NCBI GenBank assembly: GCA_026129525.1
Contig: JAHCHW010000004.1
Location: 310,001-374,000, forward strand
Direction: 5' to 3'
Source of the DNA: Chitinophagales bacterium
GTDB lineage: Bacteria > Bacteroidota > Bacteroidia > Chitinophagales > LD1
DNA: 64,000 nucleotides
This document shows, piece by piece, positions 33,966-41,434 of this stretch. How positions within the stretch are numbered: position 1 is the first letter of the stretch; every line of letters begins with the position of its first letter. Below the pieces are notes generated by a model, which had not been told where the DNA came from, searched no databases, and saw nothing but the letters and a program-made list of their open reading frames with translations. Made by a program: the position numbers and the translations under genes.

Positions 33966-35417
33966 ATGCCATCTCCCGAATTCGATGTTATAGTAGTCGG
34001 TGCCGGTCTTTCCGGCATAGGTGCGGCTTATCATTTAATGCACGATTGCCCCAATAAAACATTTACAGTATTAGAAAGTCGAGATACAATGGGCGGCACA
34101 TGGGATTTGTTTCGTTATCCGGGTATTCGTTCCGATAGCGATATGTTCACGCTCGGTTTTCCGTTCAGCCCGTGGGAGAATCCGAAAGCTATTGCCGATG
34201 GTCCGGCAATTTTGCAATACATAAAAGATACGGCTGCCAAATTCGGTATTGATAAAAAAATTCAATACAACCATAAAGTAACCGATGCCAACTGGAGCGA
34301 TGAAGAAAAAATGTGGACGCTCACCATTGCCCCTAATCAAAATGTTTCTGCTACTACGCTTAAGTGCAAATTTCTGATGATGTGCAGCGGCTATTACGAT
34401 TACGAAAACGGCTATCTGCCGCAGTTTGAGGGCTACAATGATTTTAAAGGAAGAATAGTTCACCCGCAAAAATGGACGGAGGACATTGATTACACCAACA
34501 AAAAAGTGATTGTAATAGGCAGCGGGGCTACGGCTGTTACGCTGGTGCCCGAAATGAGCAAGAAAGCAGCACATGTAATTATGCTGCAACGCACGCCTAC
34601 TTATATTATGACTTTGCCCGGAACCGACAAAGTTGCGGGGCTGGTGCAAAAAGTGTTGCCTGCTAAAGCCGCCTACAAAGTAGTCCGTTGGAAAAATATT
34701 TTACTGGGCATTGGTTTTTACAGTGCTGCCCGCAAGTGGCCAAAAGCGGTTCGCAAGTTGTTGCAGAAAGGAGCCAAGAAAGAAGTAGGCGAAAAATATA
34801 ACGAAGCCGATTTTAATCCGCCCTACAATCCGTGGGACCAGCGCTTGTGCTTAGTACCCGATGCCGATTTGTTTAAAAGCATTAAAGAAGGCAAAGCCGA
34901 AATTGTTACCGACCACATTGAACGCTTTACCGAAAAAGGAATTTTGCTCAAAAGCGGAAAAGAGCTGGAAGCCGATTTGATTGTTACCGCCACCGGTTTA
35001 AAAGTGCAGTTGCTTGGAGGTATGAAAGTGCGTATTAACGGAGTGGAAGGAAATTCAGCCGAAACTCATGCCTACCGCGGAGTAATGCTGAGTGATGTGC
35101 CCAACTTTGCATTTACGGTGGGCTACACCAACGCATCGTGGACACTGAAGTGCGACCTTAGCCAGCGCTTTGTAATGAAGGTGCTTAACTACATGGACAA
35201 ACACAACTACTCGGTTTGTGTGCCTCGGTTTGATAGTTCAAAATTCAAATCGGAACCGCTGCTTGATTTTAATGCGGGTTATGTGTTGCGCGCACTCGAT
35301 AAAATTCCGAAACAAGGCAGCGCTCACCCCTGGAAGGTGCATCAAAACTATATTAAAGACCTGATGAGTTTAGAATGGAGCGGAGTGGATGACACGTATT
35401 TGGAGTATAAGCCTTAA
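33966..35417 (+). CDS. flavin-containing monooxygenase, Baeyer-Villiger type
   Basis: A 483-residue FAD/NADPH monooxygenase. The first Rossmann motif VVGAGLSGIGAAYHL is at residues 10-24, the second VIGSGATAVTLVPEM near 180-194. Between them is FKGRIVHPQKW, matching the type I Baeyer-Villiger fingerprint F-x-G-x-x-x-H-x-x-x-W. These enzymes insert oxygen next to a ketone. The same fingerprint is shared in relaxed form by other flavin monooxygenases, so the reaction is probable but not certain. It lies 187 bases behind the SDR, with repeats between. Confidence 0.9.
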   Translation: MPSPEFDVIVVGAGLSGIGAAYHLMHDCPNKTFTVLESRDTMGGTWDLFRYPGIRSDSDMFTLGFPFSPWENPKAIADGPAILQYIKDTAAKFGIDKKIQYNHKVTDANWSDEEKMWTLTIAPNQNVSATTLKCKFLMMCSGYYDYENGYLPQFEGYNDFKGRIVHPQKWTEDIDYTNKKVIVIGSGATAVTLVPEMSKKAAHVIMLQRTPTYIMTLPGTDKVAGLVQKVLPAKAAYKVVRWKNILLGIGFYSAARKWPKAVRKLLQKGAKKEVGEKYNEADFNPPYNPWDQRLCLVPDADLFKSIKEGKAEIVTDHIERFTEKGILLKSGKELEADLIVTATGLKVQLLGGMKVRINGVEGNSAETHAYRGVMLSDVPNFAFTVGYTNASWTLKCDLSQRFVMKVLNYMDKHNYSVCVPRFDSSKFKSEPLLDFNAGYVLRALDKIPKQGSAHPWKVHQNYIKDLMSLEWSGVDDTYLEYKP

Positions 35418-35426
35418 CCCTGCAAC

Positions 35427-36380
35427 TCAATATTTAAACAGAAAAATTTTCCCATCATCGCCAACTACAATTCCATCGTTGGCGGTAAACAAATGAATGC
35501 AGCGCAGATTGGCTGAGGTGAATTGTTTAGCTACCTGCCATGTATCGCCACCGTTTTCCGTGCGGTAAAACAAGCCGTCATCGCCTGCCACATAACCCGT
35601 GTTTTCATCCCAAAATTTGATGGCCTCCCAGTGAAAACGTTTGCCGAACGGAGCATTGCCCTTGTGAATTTTGCGGAACGAATTTCCTCCATCGGTGGTT
35701 TTTAAAATCAAGCCCTGATAACCGACAAAGTAGCCCACCTGCGGATTTACAAAATCGAGCGCCACAAAAAAATCGCCCCGCGCATCGCAAGGATTGAACG
35801 AATGGCCTCCATTCGTTGATTTATAAATTACTCCGTATCCCGAAGCGTAAATGGTGTTTTCATCTACCCACTCCACGGCTCGCATGGTGTTCAGCTTTTC
35901 CGTTCGGCTCCAATTGTTGCCCCCATCGGTAGTGGTATAAATGTACCCTTCGGCATAGCCGCCACCGCTTACGCGTGCGCCTTTATCGCGATTGAAAAAA
36001 TGAATGTCGTTGATGGGCTGATAATCGCCCGTCCATGCCGGAACAGTTTTGGCGCTGTCGTTCGTGTAACCCCACCACGAATCGAAGCCACCCAAAAAAC
36101 CTTCCTGTCCGTTGAAGAAATGCGCAGCATAAATCACCTTCGGAAAAACAGAATCAGGCATTGTCCATGTTTTGCCTCCATCGGTAGTGCGCGAAACAAT
36201 TCCGATAAAATAGCGGCTGCCTCCGCACACATAGCCCACCGAATCGTTCACAAAAAATACTTTGTGCAGCTGATGAGTAGTATGGCTGCTCACTTCATAC
36301 GTAAGCAATTCCATCTTCTCTTTTCTGCACGATGCAAAAAAGAAAAGCAGCACTGCCGATATAAAAACAGATGTTCTCAA
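35427..36380 (-). CDS. YCF48/BNR-repeat lipoprotein
   Basis: A 317-residue lipoprotein. The start is TTG 36380, overlapping the stop of the upstream aminotransferase; only this start supplies the signal with lipobox FASC (cysteine at about residue 18). The mature protein is a beta-propeller with repeated T-x-D-G-G-x-x-W/F motifs (RTTDGGKTW, TTTDGGNNW, KSTNGGHSF, KTTDGGNSF, RTENGGDTW) as in YCF48/BNR proteins. Homologues help assemble photosystem II in phototrophs, but in this phylum the role is unknown. Confidence 0.85.
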   Translation of the reverse strand: MRTSVFISAVLLFFFASCRKEKMELLTYEVSSHTTHQLHKVFFVNDSVGYVCGGSRYFIGIVSRTTDGGKTWTMPDSVFPKVIYAAHFFNGQEGFLGGFDSWWGYTNDSAKTVPAWTGDYQPINDIHFFNRDKGARVSGGGYAEGYIYTTTDGGNNWSRTEKLNTMRAVEWVDENTIYASGYGVIYKSTNGGHSFNPCDARGDFFVALDFVNPQVGYFVGYQGLILKTTDGGNSFRKIHKGNAPFGKRFHWEAIKFWDENTGYVAGDDGLFYRTENGGDTWQVAKQFTSANLRCIHLFTANDGIVVGDDGKIFLFKY

Positions 36381-37564
36381 TTTGCTTTAATAGATGAGAG
36401 AATTACTTCGCAGGCGGTTTTTATTTCCGCTTCGGTAATGGTGAGTGGCGGTGCAATACGCATACAATTAGAGGCAAACAAAAACCAGTCGGTTAGCACT
36501 CCGTTGGCAATACAAGTGTCAATAATGCGTTTGTTCTTCTCAAAGCTTTCAAACTTTATTGCCATCAGCAAACCCTTTCGACTTATTTGGTCTGACCGAA
36601 GGTCATACCGGAGTAACTCTTCAAACAACTTTCCTTTTGCTTCAACTTGTTCAACTAACTTTTCTTTCTGCAACACTTCGAAAGCTGCCAAGCCTGCGGC
36701 ACAACTAACCGGATGTCCGCCAAAGGTGGTAATGTGACCCAATACCGGATTGTCTGTCAACACTTGCATAATTTGCTTCGAAGAAATAAAGGCTCCCAAA
36801 GGCATTCCTCCGCCAAAGGCTTTTGCTAACAACAAAACATCGGGCACTACACCAAAATGTTCAAACGCAAACAACTTGCCCGTGCGCCCCATGCCGGCCT
36901 GTATTTCATCAAAAATGAGCAGCGTTCCGGTTTCGGTGCAGCGCTCTCTTAACTTTTGCATGAACGATAGCGAAGGAACTTTTACGCCCGACTCCGCTTG
37001 AACGGTTTCAACAATTACTGCGGCACAGCGGCAACTTATTTTTTTCAAATCACTTTCGTTGCCATACTCCAACTGAAACGTATCGGGCAACAGCGGTCGG
37101 AAACTTCGTTTAAAATACTCATCGCCCATTACGCTCAATGCACCGTGTGTGCTGCCGTGGTACGCATTTTTAAAAGACACCAATCGTGTTCTTCCGGTGT
37201 AGCGCTTGGCTAACTTTAGCGCGCCTTCCGTGGCTTCGGCTCCGGAGTTTGTAAAGTAAACATTGTTCAATTTTTCGGGAAGGAACTCCGTTAAGCGTTT
37301 GGCATATTTCACCTGCGGACTTTCCACAAACTCGCCATACACCATCAGGTGCATGTATTTTTCGGCTTGCAGCTTTACAGCCGCCACCACATCGGGATGC
37401 GAGTGCCCCACATTGCTCACCGAAATTCCCGCAATAAGGTCGAGGTATTTTTTGCCGCTGGTATCGAACAAATAAATACCTTCCGCCCGTTCAATTTCGA
37501 GCATTAGCGGAGCCGCGCTGGTTTGCGCCACATGGTTCAAAAAAAGCTGACGGTTCGAAATCAT
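36377..37564 (-). CDS. class III PLP-dependent aminotransferase (acetylornithine/omega-amino type)
   Basis: A 395-residue enzyme. PLP-binding features: GAEATEGALKLAKRYTG (about 106-122), the DEIQAGMGRTG loop (about 218-228; Asp pairs with the pyridine N) and LLLAKAFGGGMPLGAF with the Schiff-base lysine near residue 248. The length and motifs fit acetylornithine or 4-aminobutyrate aminotransferases. No arginine-biosynthesis gene is nearby, so the substrate is open. It is coupled by overlap to the downstream lipoprotein gene. Confidence 0.9.
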   Translation of the reverse strand: MISNRQLFLNHVAQTSAAPLMLEIERAEGIYLFDTSGKKYLDLIAGISVSNVGHSHPDVVAAVKLQAEKYMHLMVYGEFVESPQVKYAKRLTEFLPEKLNNVYFTNSGAEATEGALKLAKRYTGRTRLVSFKNAYHGSTHGALSVMGDEYFKRSFRPLLPDTFQLEYGNESDLKKISCRCAAVIVETVQAESGVKVPSLSFMQKLRERCTETGTLLIFDEIQAGMGRTGKLFAFEHFGVVPDVLLLAKAFGGGMPLGAFISSKQIMQVLTDNPVLGHITTFGGHPVSCAAGLAAFEVLQKEKLVEQVEAKGKLFEELLRYDLRSDQISRKGLLMAIKFESFEKNKRIIDTCIANGVLTDWFLFASNCMRIAPPLTITEAEIKTACEVILSSIKAN

Positions 37565-37657
37565 TATTCTGCGTTTCGGGGCTTCGCCCTACCCATCAAA
37601 GAAAATAATCTTGGCAATTATTCTCTAATTCAACTTCATTTGCACCGCAGTTGATTT

Positions 37658-38815
37658 ATGGTTTACGGCAGCGCTTCATTCTACTACGTTCGTTACAAAA
37701 TTATGGGCGATGTAATTGTGGAAACCTACCGAAGGTTTCAGTGGAAGATTTGGCTGCTCAGCGTACTCTTCATTTTTCTTTGGTCGCTCCATCAGTTTGT
37801 ATCCCTCCTTTTTCGTTTGCTCGATGAAATTTTTCACCGCGGGTATAAGCGAACCGAAGTAAAGCAGCCAGTTTTTATCATAGCTAACCCCCGCAGCGGC
37901 ACTACTTTTCTGCATCGCCTGATGGCTATGGACACCGAAAGGTTTGTTTACACAAAAAACGCGCACACATTTTTTATGTCGTCTTCGTTTGTGCAGTTCT
38001 ACAACGTAATTCGCTGGACAGACCGGAAAGTGATGCGCGGCATGCTGCGTAAGTTAGTTGACAGATTAGATGATGTTTTTTGGGGCGGATGGGATGATAT
38101 TCACCCCATGGGTTTTAATAAAGCCGAAGAAGACGAATTGGTATTTGCCCAAACGCTGATGAGCCCGGGCGTGTTTATCCCGTTTCCGTATTTCCACCTG
38201 CACAACGACAATAAATTTTTGGATGATGAAGACGAGCGGGTTCGAAACAATGTGATGGATTTTTACGAGGGAAGCATTAAGCGGTTTGTTTTCCGTTCAG
38301 GGAAAGAAAAAACGTATTTGGCAAAAAATGTAATGAGCACGGCACGGTTTAAGTCGCTGCTCAAAAAATTTCCCGATGCAAAAATAATTTACATAGCCCG
38401 CCACCCGTACGATGCAGTGCCCAGCATGGCAAGCATGTTTACCGCCATGTATAATTTTTACCTGCCCGAAATTCCGAAAGACCACCCGAGCAAAAGTGTA
38501 TGGGCGCGATATGGCATTGATTTTTTTAAATACTCGAAAGAAATGCGGAAAGAAATTCCGCCTTCGCAGTTTATAGCAGTTACTTACAACGAACTGCTTG
38601 CCGACCCGCAACAAACCGTACAAAAAATTTACAAGCACTTCGGCTGGCAGTTGTCCGACAATTTCAACGAACAACTCTCTAAAGAACAAAAGCGCAGCAG
38701 CACTTACAAAAGCGCCCACGAATATTCGCTGCAGGAATACGGACTCAGCAAAGAGTATATCTACAATCAACTGGGAGATATAATGGATGAGTACGGGTTT
38801 GAGAAGGAGTTTTAG
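37658..38815 (+). CDS. PAPS-dependent sulfotransferase family protein
   Basis: A 385-residue protein. The 5'-phosphosulfate loop IANPRSGTTFLHRLMAMD (about 70-87) and the 3'-phosphate-binding YIARHPYDAVPSM (about 246-258) are intact, and a hydrophobic N-terminal segment (about 30-50) may anchor it in the membrane. Sulfotransferases move sulfate from PAPS to an alcohol or amine. The acceptor is unknown. It is divergent from the aminotransferase and ends at a bidirectional terminator shared with arsM. Confidence 0.88.
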   Translation: MVYGSASFYYVRYKIMGDVIVETYRRFQWKIWLLSVLFIFLWSLHQFVSLLFRLLDEIFHRGYKRTEVKQPVFIIANPRSGTTFLHRLMAMDTERFVYTKNAHTFFMSSSFVQFYNVIRWTDRKVMRGMLRKLVDRLDDVFWGGWDDIHPMGFNKAEEDELVFAQTLMSPGVFIPFPYFHLHNDNKFLDDEDERVRNNVMDFYEGSIKRFVFRSGKEKTYLAKNVMSTARFKSLLKKFPDAKIIYIARHPYDAVPSMASMFTAMYNFYLPEIPKDHPSKSVWARYGIDFFKYSKEMRKEIPPSQFIAVTYNELLADPQQTVQKIYKHFGWQLSDNFNEQLSKEQKRSSTYKSAHEYSLQEYGLSKEYIYNQLGDIMDEYGFEKEF

Positions 38816-38840
38816 AAAGTTGCTCCCGAATATTTCGAAA

Positions 38841-38868
38841 AAAAACCGGCAGCTATCCACCGGTTTTT
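38841..38868. terminator. bidirectional terminator between sulfotransferase and arsM
   Basis: AAAAACCGG (38841-38849) pairs with CCGGTTTTT (38860-38868). T-runs on both strands suit the convergent genes on either side. Confidence 0.8.
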
Positions 38869-38898
38869 ATTACTGAAACGTGTTATGGAAGGTTGAAA

Positions 38899-39744
38899 TT
38901 AACTACAGCATCCGGGTGCACAACATGCTTCTTGCTCTTTCGGTTTTTCGGCATAAACGGTAATGCTGTGAATGCCGGTGTTGCCGGCTTTGTAATCGCG
39001 CAGTTCCTGCTCAGTTAAATAGTTTTTCAGAATGTCGTCAGGAATGACGATTGCTTTTTCCTTTTGCAGGGTTATGTTTTTAAAACCGTTGGCGGCAATC
39101 AATTCCATGTATACTTCTTTTTGCACCGCGCCCGATACACAACCGGCATACATTTCGGCATCTTTACGCAGTTTTTGCGGCAGCGCACCCACCAGCACTA
39201 CATCCGAAATACTGAAATGCCCGCCCGGCTTCAGCACGCGGAAAATTTCTTTAAACACCGCATCTTTATCGGGCACCAAATTCAGCACGCAGTTGCTTAC
39301 CACTACATCAGCTACATTGGAAGTAAGCGGCATTTTCTCAATATCGCCCTGACGGAACTCTACATTATTGAACCCGAGTTTGTCGGCATTGGCGCGGGCT
39401 TTTTCAAGCATAGGAAGTGCAAAGTCTATACCTATCACTTTTCCCGTTTCGCCAGTTTCTGCGCGCGCAACAAAGCAATCGTTGCCGGCACCCGAGCCTA
39501 AGTCCACCACCGTATCGCCTTTTTTAATTTTTGCAAACTGCGTGGGTAGTCCGCAGCCCAAACCAAGGTCGGCATCGGGGTTGTAGCCCTTTAGGTTCGT
39601 GTAGTCATCGTTCATAATGTTGTAAACTTCGGTGCTGCATCCGCCCGCACCGCAACACGATGATGCGTTGGTTTCCTTATCCTGTAAAGCAATTTCGCTG
39701 TATTTCTGCTTTACCATTTCCTTGAGGTTTTCTGTTGTTTCCAT
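38899..39744 (-). CDS. arsM: arsenite S-adenosylmethionine methyltransferase
   Basis: A 281-residue SAM methyltransferase. The SAM motif VVDLGSGAGNDCFVA (about 79-93) and the ArsM cysteines are visible: GLGCGLP (about 61-67), VVSNCVLNLVP (about 149-159) and MYAGCVSGA (about 198-206). ArsM methylates arsenite to volatile or less toxic forms. A cysteine-rich N-terminal ASSCCGAGGC and C-terminal EACCAPGCC may bind the metalloid. It follows arsR; an operator (39767-39782) lies in the 57-base gap. No arsenite pump is in the neighbourhood. Confidence 0.93.
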   Translation of the reverse strand: METTENLKEMVKQKYSEIALQDKETNASSCCGAGGCSTEVYNIMNDDYTNLKGYNPDADLGLGCGLPTQFAKIKKGDTVVDLGSGAGNDCFVARAETGETGKVIGIDFALPMLEKARANADKLGFNNVEFRQGDIEKMPLTSNVADVVVSNCVLNLVPDKDAVFKEIFRVLKPGGHFSISDVVLVGALPQKLRKDAEMYAGCVSGAVQKEVYMELIAANGFKNITLQKEKAIVIPDDILKNYLTEQELRDYKAGNTGIHSITVYAEKPKEQEACCAPGCCS

Positions 39745-39766
39745 TTTTATTGTTTTTTGTTTAATA

Positions 39767-39782
39767 ATCGTAATATTGCGAT
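39767..39782 (-). promoter_or_regulatory. ArsR operator upstream of arsM
   Basis: ATCGTAATATTGCGAT, a nearly perfect palindrome with only positions 5/12 unpaired, lies 22 bases before the arsM start. It is the exact reverse complement of the 16-mer upstream of arsR (40144-40159). Confidence 0.75.
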
Positions 39783-39801
39783 AATGAGAGGCAAAAAAAT
39801 A

Positions 39802-40131
39802 TCAGCAGCACTTACTGCCGCACGAACATGTTGCAAACAATTCGCCCAGATAATTTTTCGCGGCTGTCCATTCTTTGTCATCAATACAATAGCACACTTT
39901 TACACCCTCTACTTCTCCTTTTATTAACCCTGCCTCTTTCAGTTCTTTCAAATGCTGCGAAACGGTACTTTGCGAAAGCGGCAGTTCCTCCACAATATCG
40001 CCACACATGCAACTTGGCTTGCTTGCCAGCAATTTTAAAATAGCCACGCGTGCCGGATGAGCCAGCGCTTTGGCATAGCGCGCTATGCGGTTGTCCTTTA
40101 CTGAAAATTCGTCTGCTTTGTTTGCACCCAT
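39802..40131 (-). CDS. arsR: ArsR family metalloregulator
   Basis: A 109-residue winged-helix repressor. The helix-turn-helix region is [21 protein letters not shown] (about 50-70). The metal-sensing segment before it is [13 protein letters not shown], a C-x-C variant of the ELCVCDL box, and the C-terminus has further cysteines (CSCGSKCC). It should release DNA when arsenite or a related metalloid binds. It lies upstream of arsM, and both have the same 16-bp palindrome in front, so it probably represses itself and arsM. Confidence 0.93.
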   Translation of the reverse strand: MGANKADEFSVKDNRIARYAKALAHPARVAILKLLASKPSCMCGDIVEELPLSQSTVSQHLKELKEAGLIKGEVEGVKVCYCIDDKEWTAAKNYLGELFATCSCGSKCC

Positions 40132-40143
40132 AAGGTTAATTAC

Positions 40144-40159
40144 ATCGCAATATTACGAT
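40144..40159 (-). promoter_or_regulatory. ArsR operator upstream of arsR
   Basis: ATCGCAATATTACGAT lies 12 bases before the arsR start and is the reverse complement of the site at 39767-39782. Two copies of the same 16-mer in front of both genes make an autoregulated pair likely. Confidence 0.78.
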
Positions 40160-40204
40160 GAATAATTAAATCGCCAAATTTTTTCAAGAAAATTTTTTTT
40201 GAGG

Positions 40205-41377
40205 CTAAATACACTTCACCCTCCTATCCCCCAGCATCTTCATAAAGTTCTTCTTTGATTTATCGCCTTCGGGTGTTACCCAAAAGCGGTGCCCCGATGG
40301 TTTTTCGCCATATCCGTTGCGCCAGCCCATAGCATAAGCTAATTGTAAACCCTTCTTGCTTCGCGTTAGCGGTTTCCAAAAGCGGCTCATCCAAAAACAC
40401 TTTTGTTTCACTCCCTCCTGTCCAAACTCGGTAAGCGCAGGAATTTTTTCGTGTTGTGCGGCTGCATCCACCAGGCATCTGAGGCTGTTCTTAAACTTAA
40501 TTTTCAAAATCCAGTTTCCAATGCTGGCGGCAGTCATAAAAGTATAATCGTCCAAACCGAGAATATCCACCACATCATCGCCCGGATAAGCATAGAAATA
40601 GTGTTGATCGAATTTTTTTACAAAACCATTGAACACCGTATTAGGCGAAATGGCAAACAACAGATTACTATGCTGTTTTTGTACTTTCAGATACTGAACC
40701 GTAAAGCGGAAAAGCTGAATAAAATGCTCTTCGGTAGTGTGTGTTTTTCCCCACCAAAACCAGTTGCCGTTGTGCTCGTGCCACGGGCGAACAATAAGCG
40801 GAATGGCATTTCCATCGCTATCGGTAAGTGCGTTTATAAAATTTGAAAAGCTATCCAGCAACGAAACAAACAGCGCGTGCTTGCTGCCACCGGGTAAAAT
40901 TTCAGCCACTACATCGCCACCGCTTACATCGTTGTAGTAGCCACCCGTTACAGGATTAGGCATGTGCCAACTGATGGTGTTGATGCCGCCCCGAGAGTGG
41001 TGTTCCTTCATCAGCCAAATAGTAGAGGTTATATCCGGGTCCATGTGCCAGAAATCCCAGCCTGCTATTGCCGGATTTTTTCCCGTAGCCTGAAACATAT
41101 CGGAGGTAAACTGCCCTGTAGTGTATTTCCACTTTAATCCGTACGCGTAGGCATGTTGGTAGCCAATCGGCACTTCATCGCTTTTGCTTAATTGCAACAA
41201 CTGTTCGCGCAGGTTATTGGCAACACTATCCGAAGTGGCATTCTCGCGGTCAGGAGAATGCTTTCGACTTGCAGATTGTAATTTATCGGTTGATGTATCG
41301 AATGGCAAAGCAGAAGAACCAACCGATAACAAACCTAAAAACAACAACAAAGCGAACGTGCAAAACTTTGTGTACAT
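40205..41377 (-). CDS. glycoside hydrolase family 26 beta-mannanase-like protein
   Basis: A 390-residue secreted glycosidase with signal peptide (MYTKFCTFALLLFLGLLSVGSSA). GH26 features are visible: NTISWHMPNPVTGGYYND (about 119-136), acid/base glutamate in VRPWHEHNGNWFWWG (about 200-214) and nucleophile glutamate in PALTEFGQEGV (about 310-320). GH26 enzymes cleave mannans. There is no SusC/SusD pair, so it is not a typical polysaccharide-utilisation locus. A terminator hairpin sits directly before its ATG. Confidence 0.9.
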   Translation of the reverse strand: MYTKFCTFALLLFLGLLSVGSSALPFDTSTDKLQSASRKHSPDRENATSDSVANNLREQLLQLSKSDEVPIGYQHAYAYGLKWKYTTGQFTSDMFQATGKNPAIAGWDFWHMDPDITSTIWLMKEHHSRGGINTISWHMPNPVTGGYYNDVSGGDVVAEILPGGSKHALFVSLLDSFSNFINALTDSDGNAIPLIVRPWHEHNGNWFWWGKTHTTEEHFIQLFRFTVQYLKVQKQHSNLLFAISPNTVFNGFVKKFDQHYFYAYPGDDVVDILGLDDYTFMTAASIGNWILKIKFKNSLRCLVDAAAQHEKIPALTEFGQEGVKQKCFWMSRFWKPLTRSKKGLQLAYAMGWRNGYGEKPSGHRFWVTPEGDKSKKNFMKMLGDRRVKCI

Positions 41378-41409
41378 AAAAATGCCCCCGAATATACGGA
41401 GGCATTTTT
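41378..41409 (-). terminator. terminator of the TonB receptor abutting the GH26 start
   Basis: AAAAATGCC (41378-41386) pairs with GGCATTTTT (41401-41409), with a further CCG/CGG inside. On the minus strand it follows the receptor stop by 25 bases and its T-run touches the GH26 start codon. Confidence 0.8.
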
Positions 41410-41434
41410 TTAACCCTATTACTAAATCCGAATC

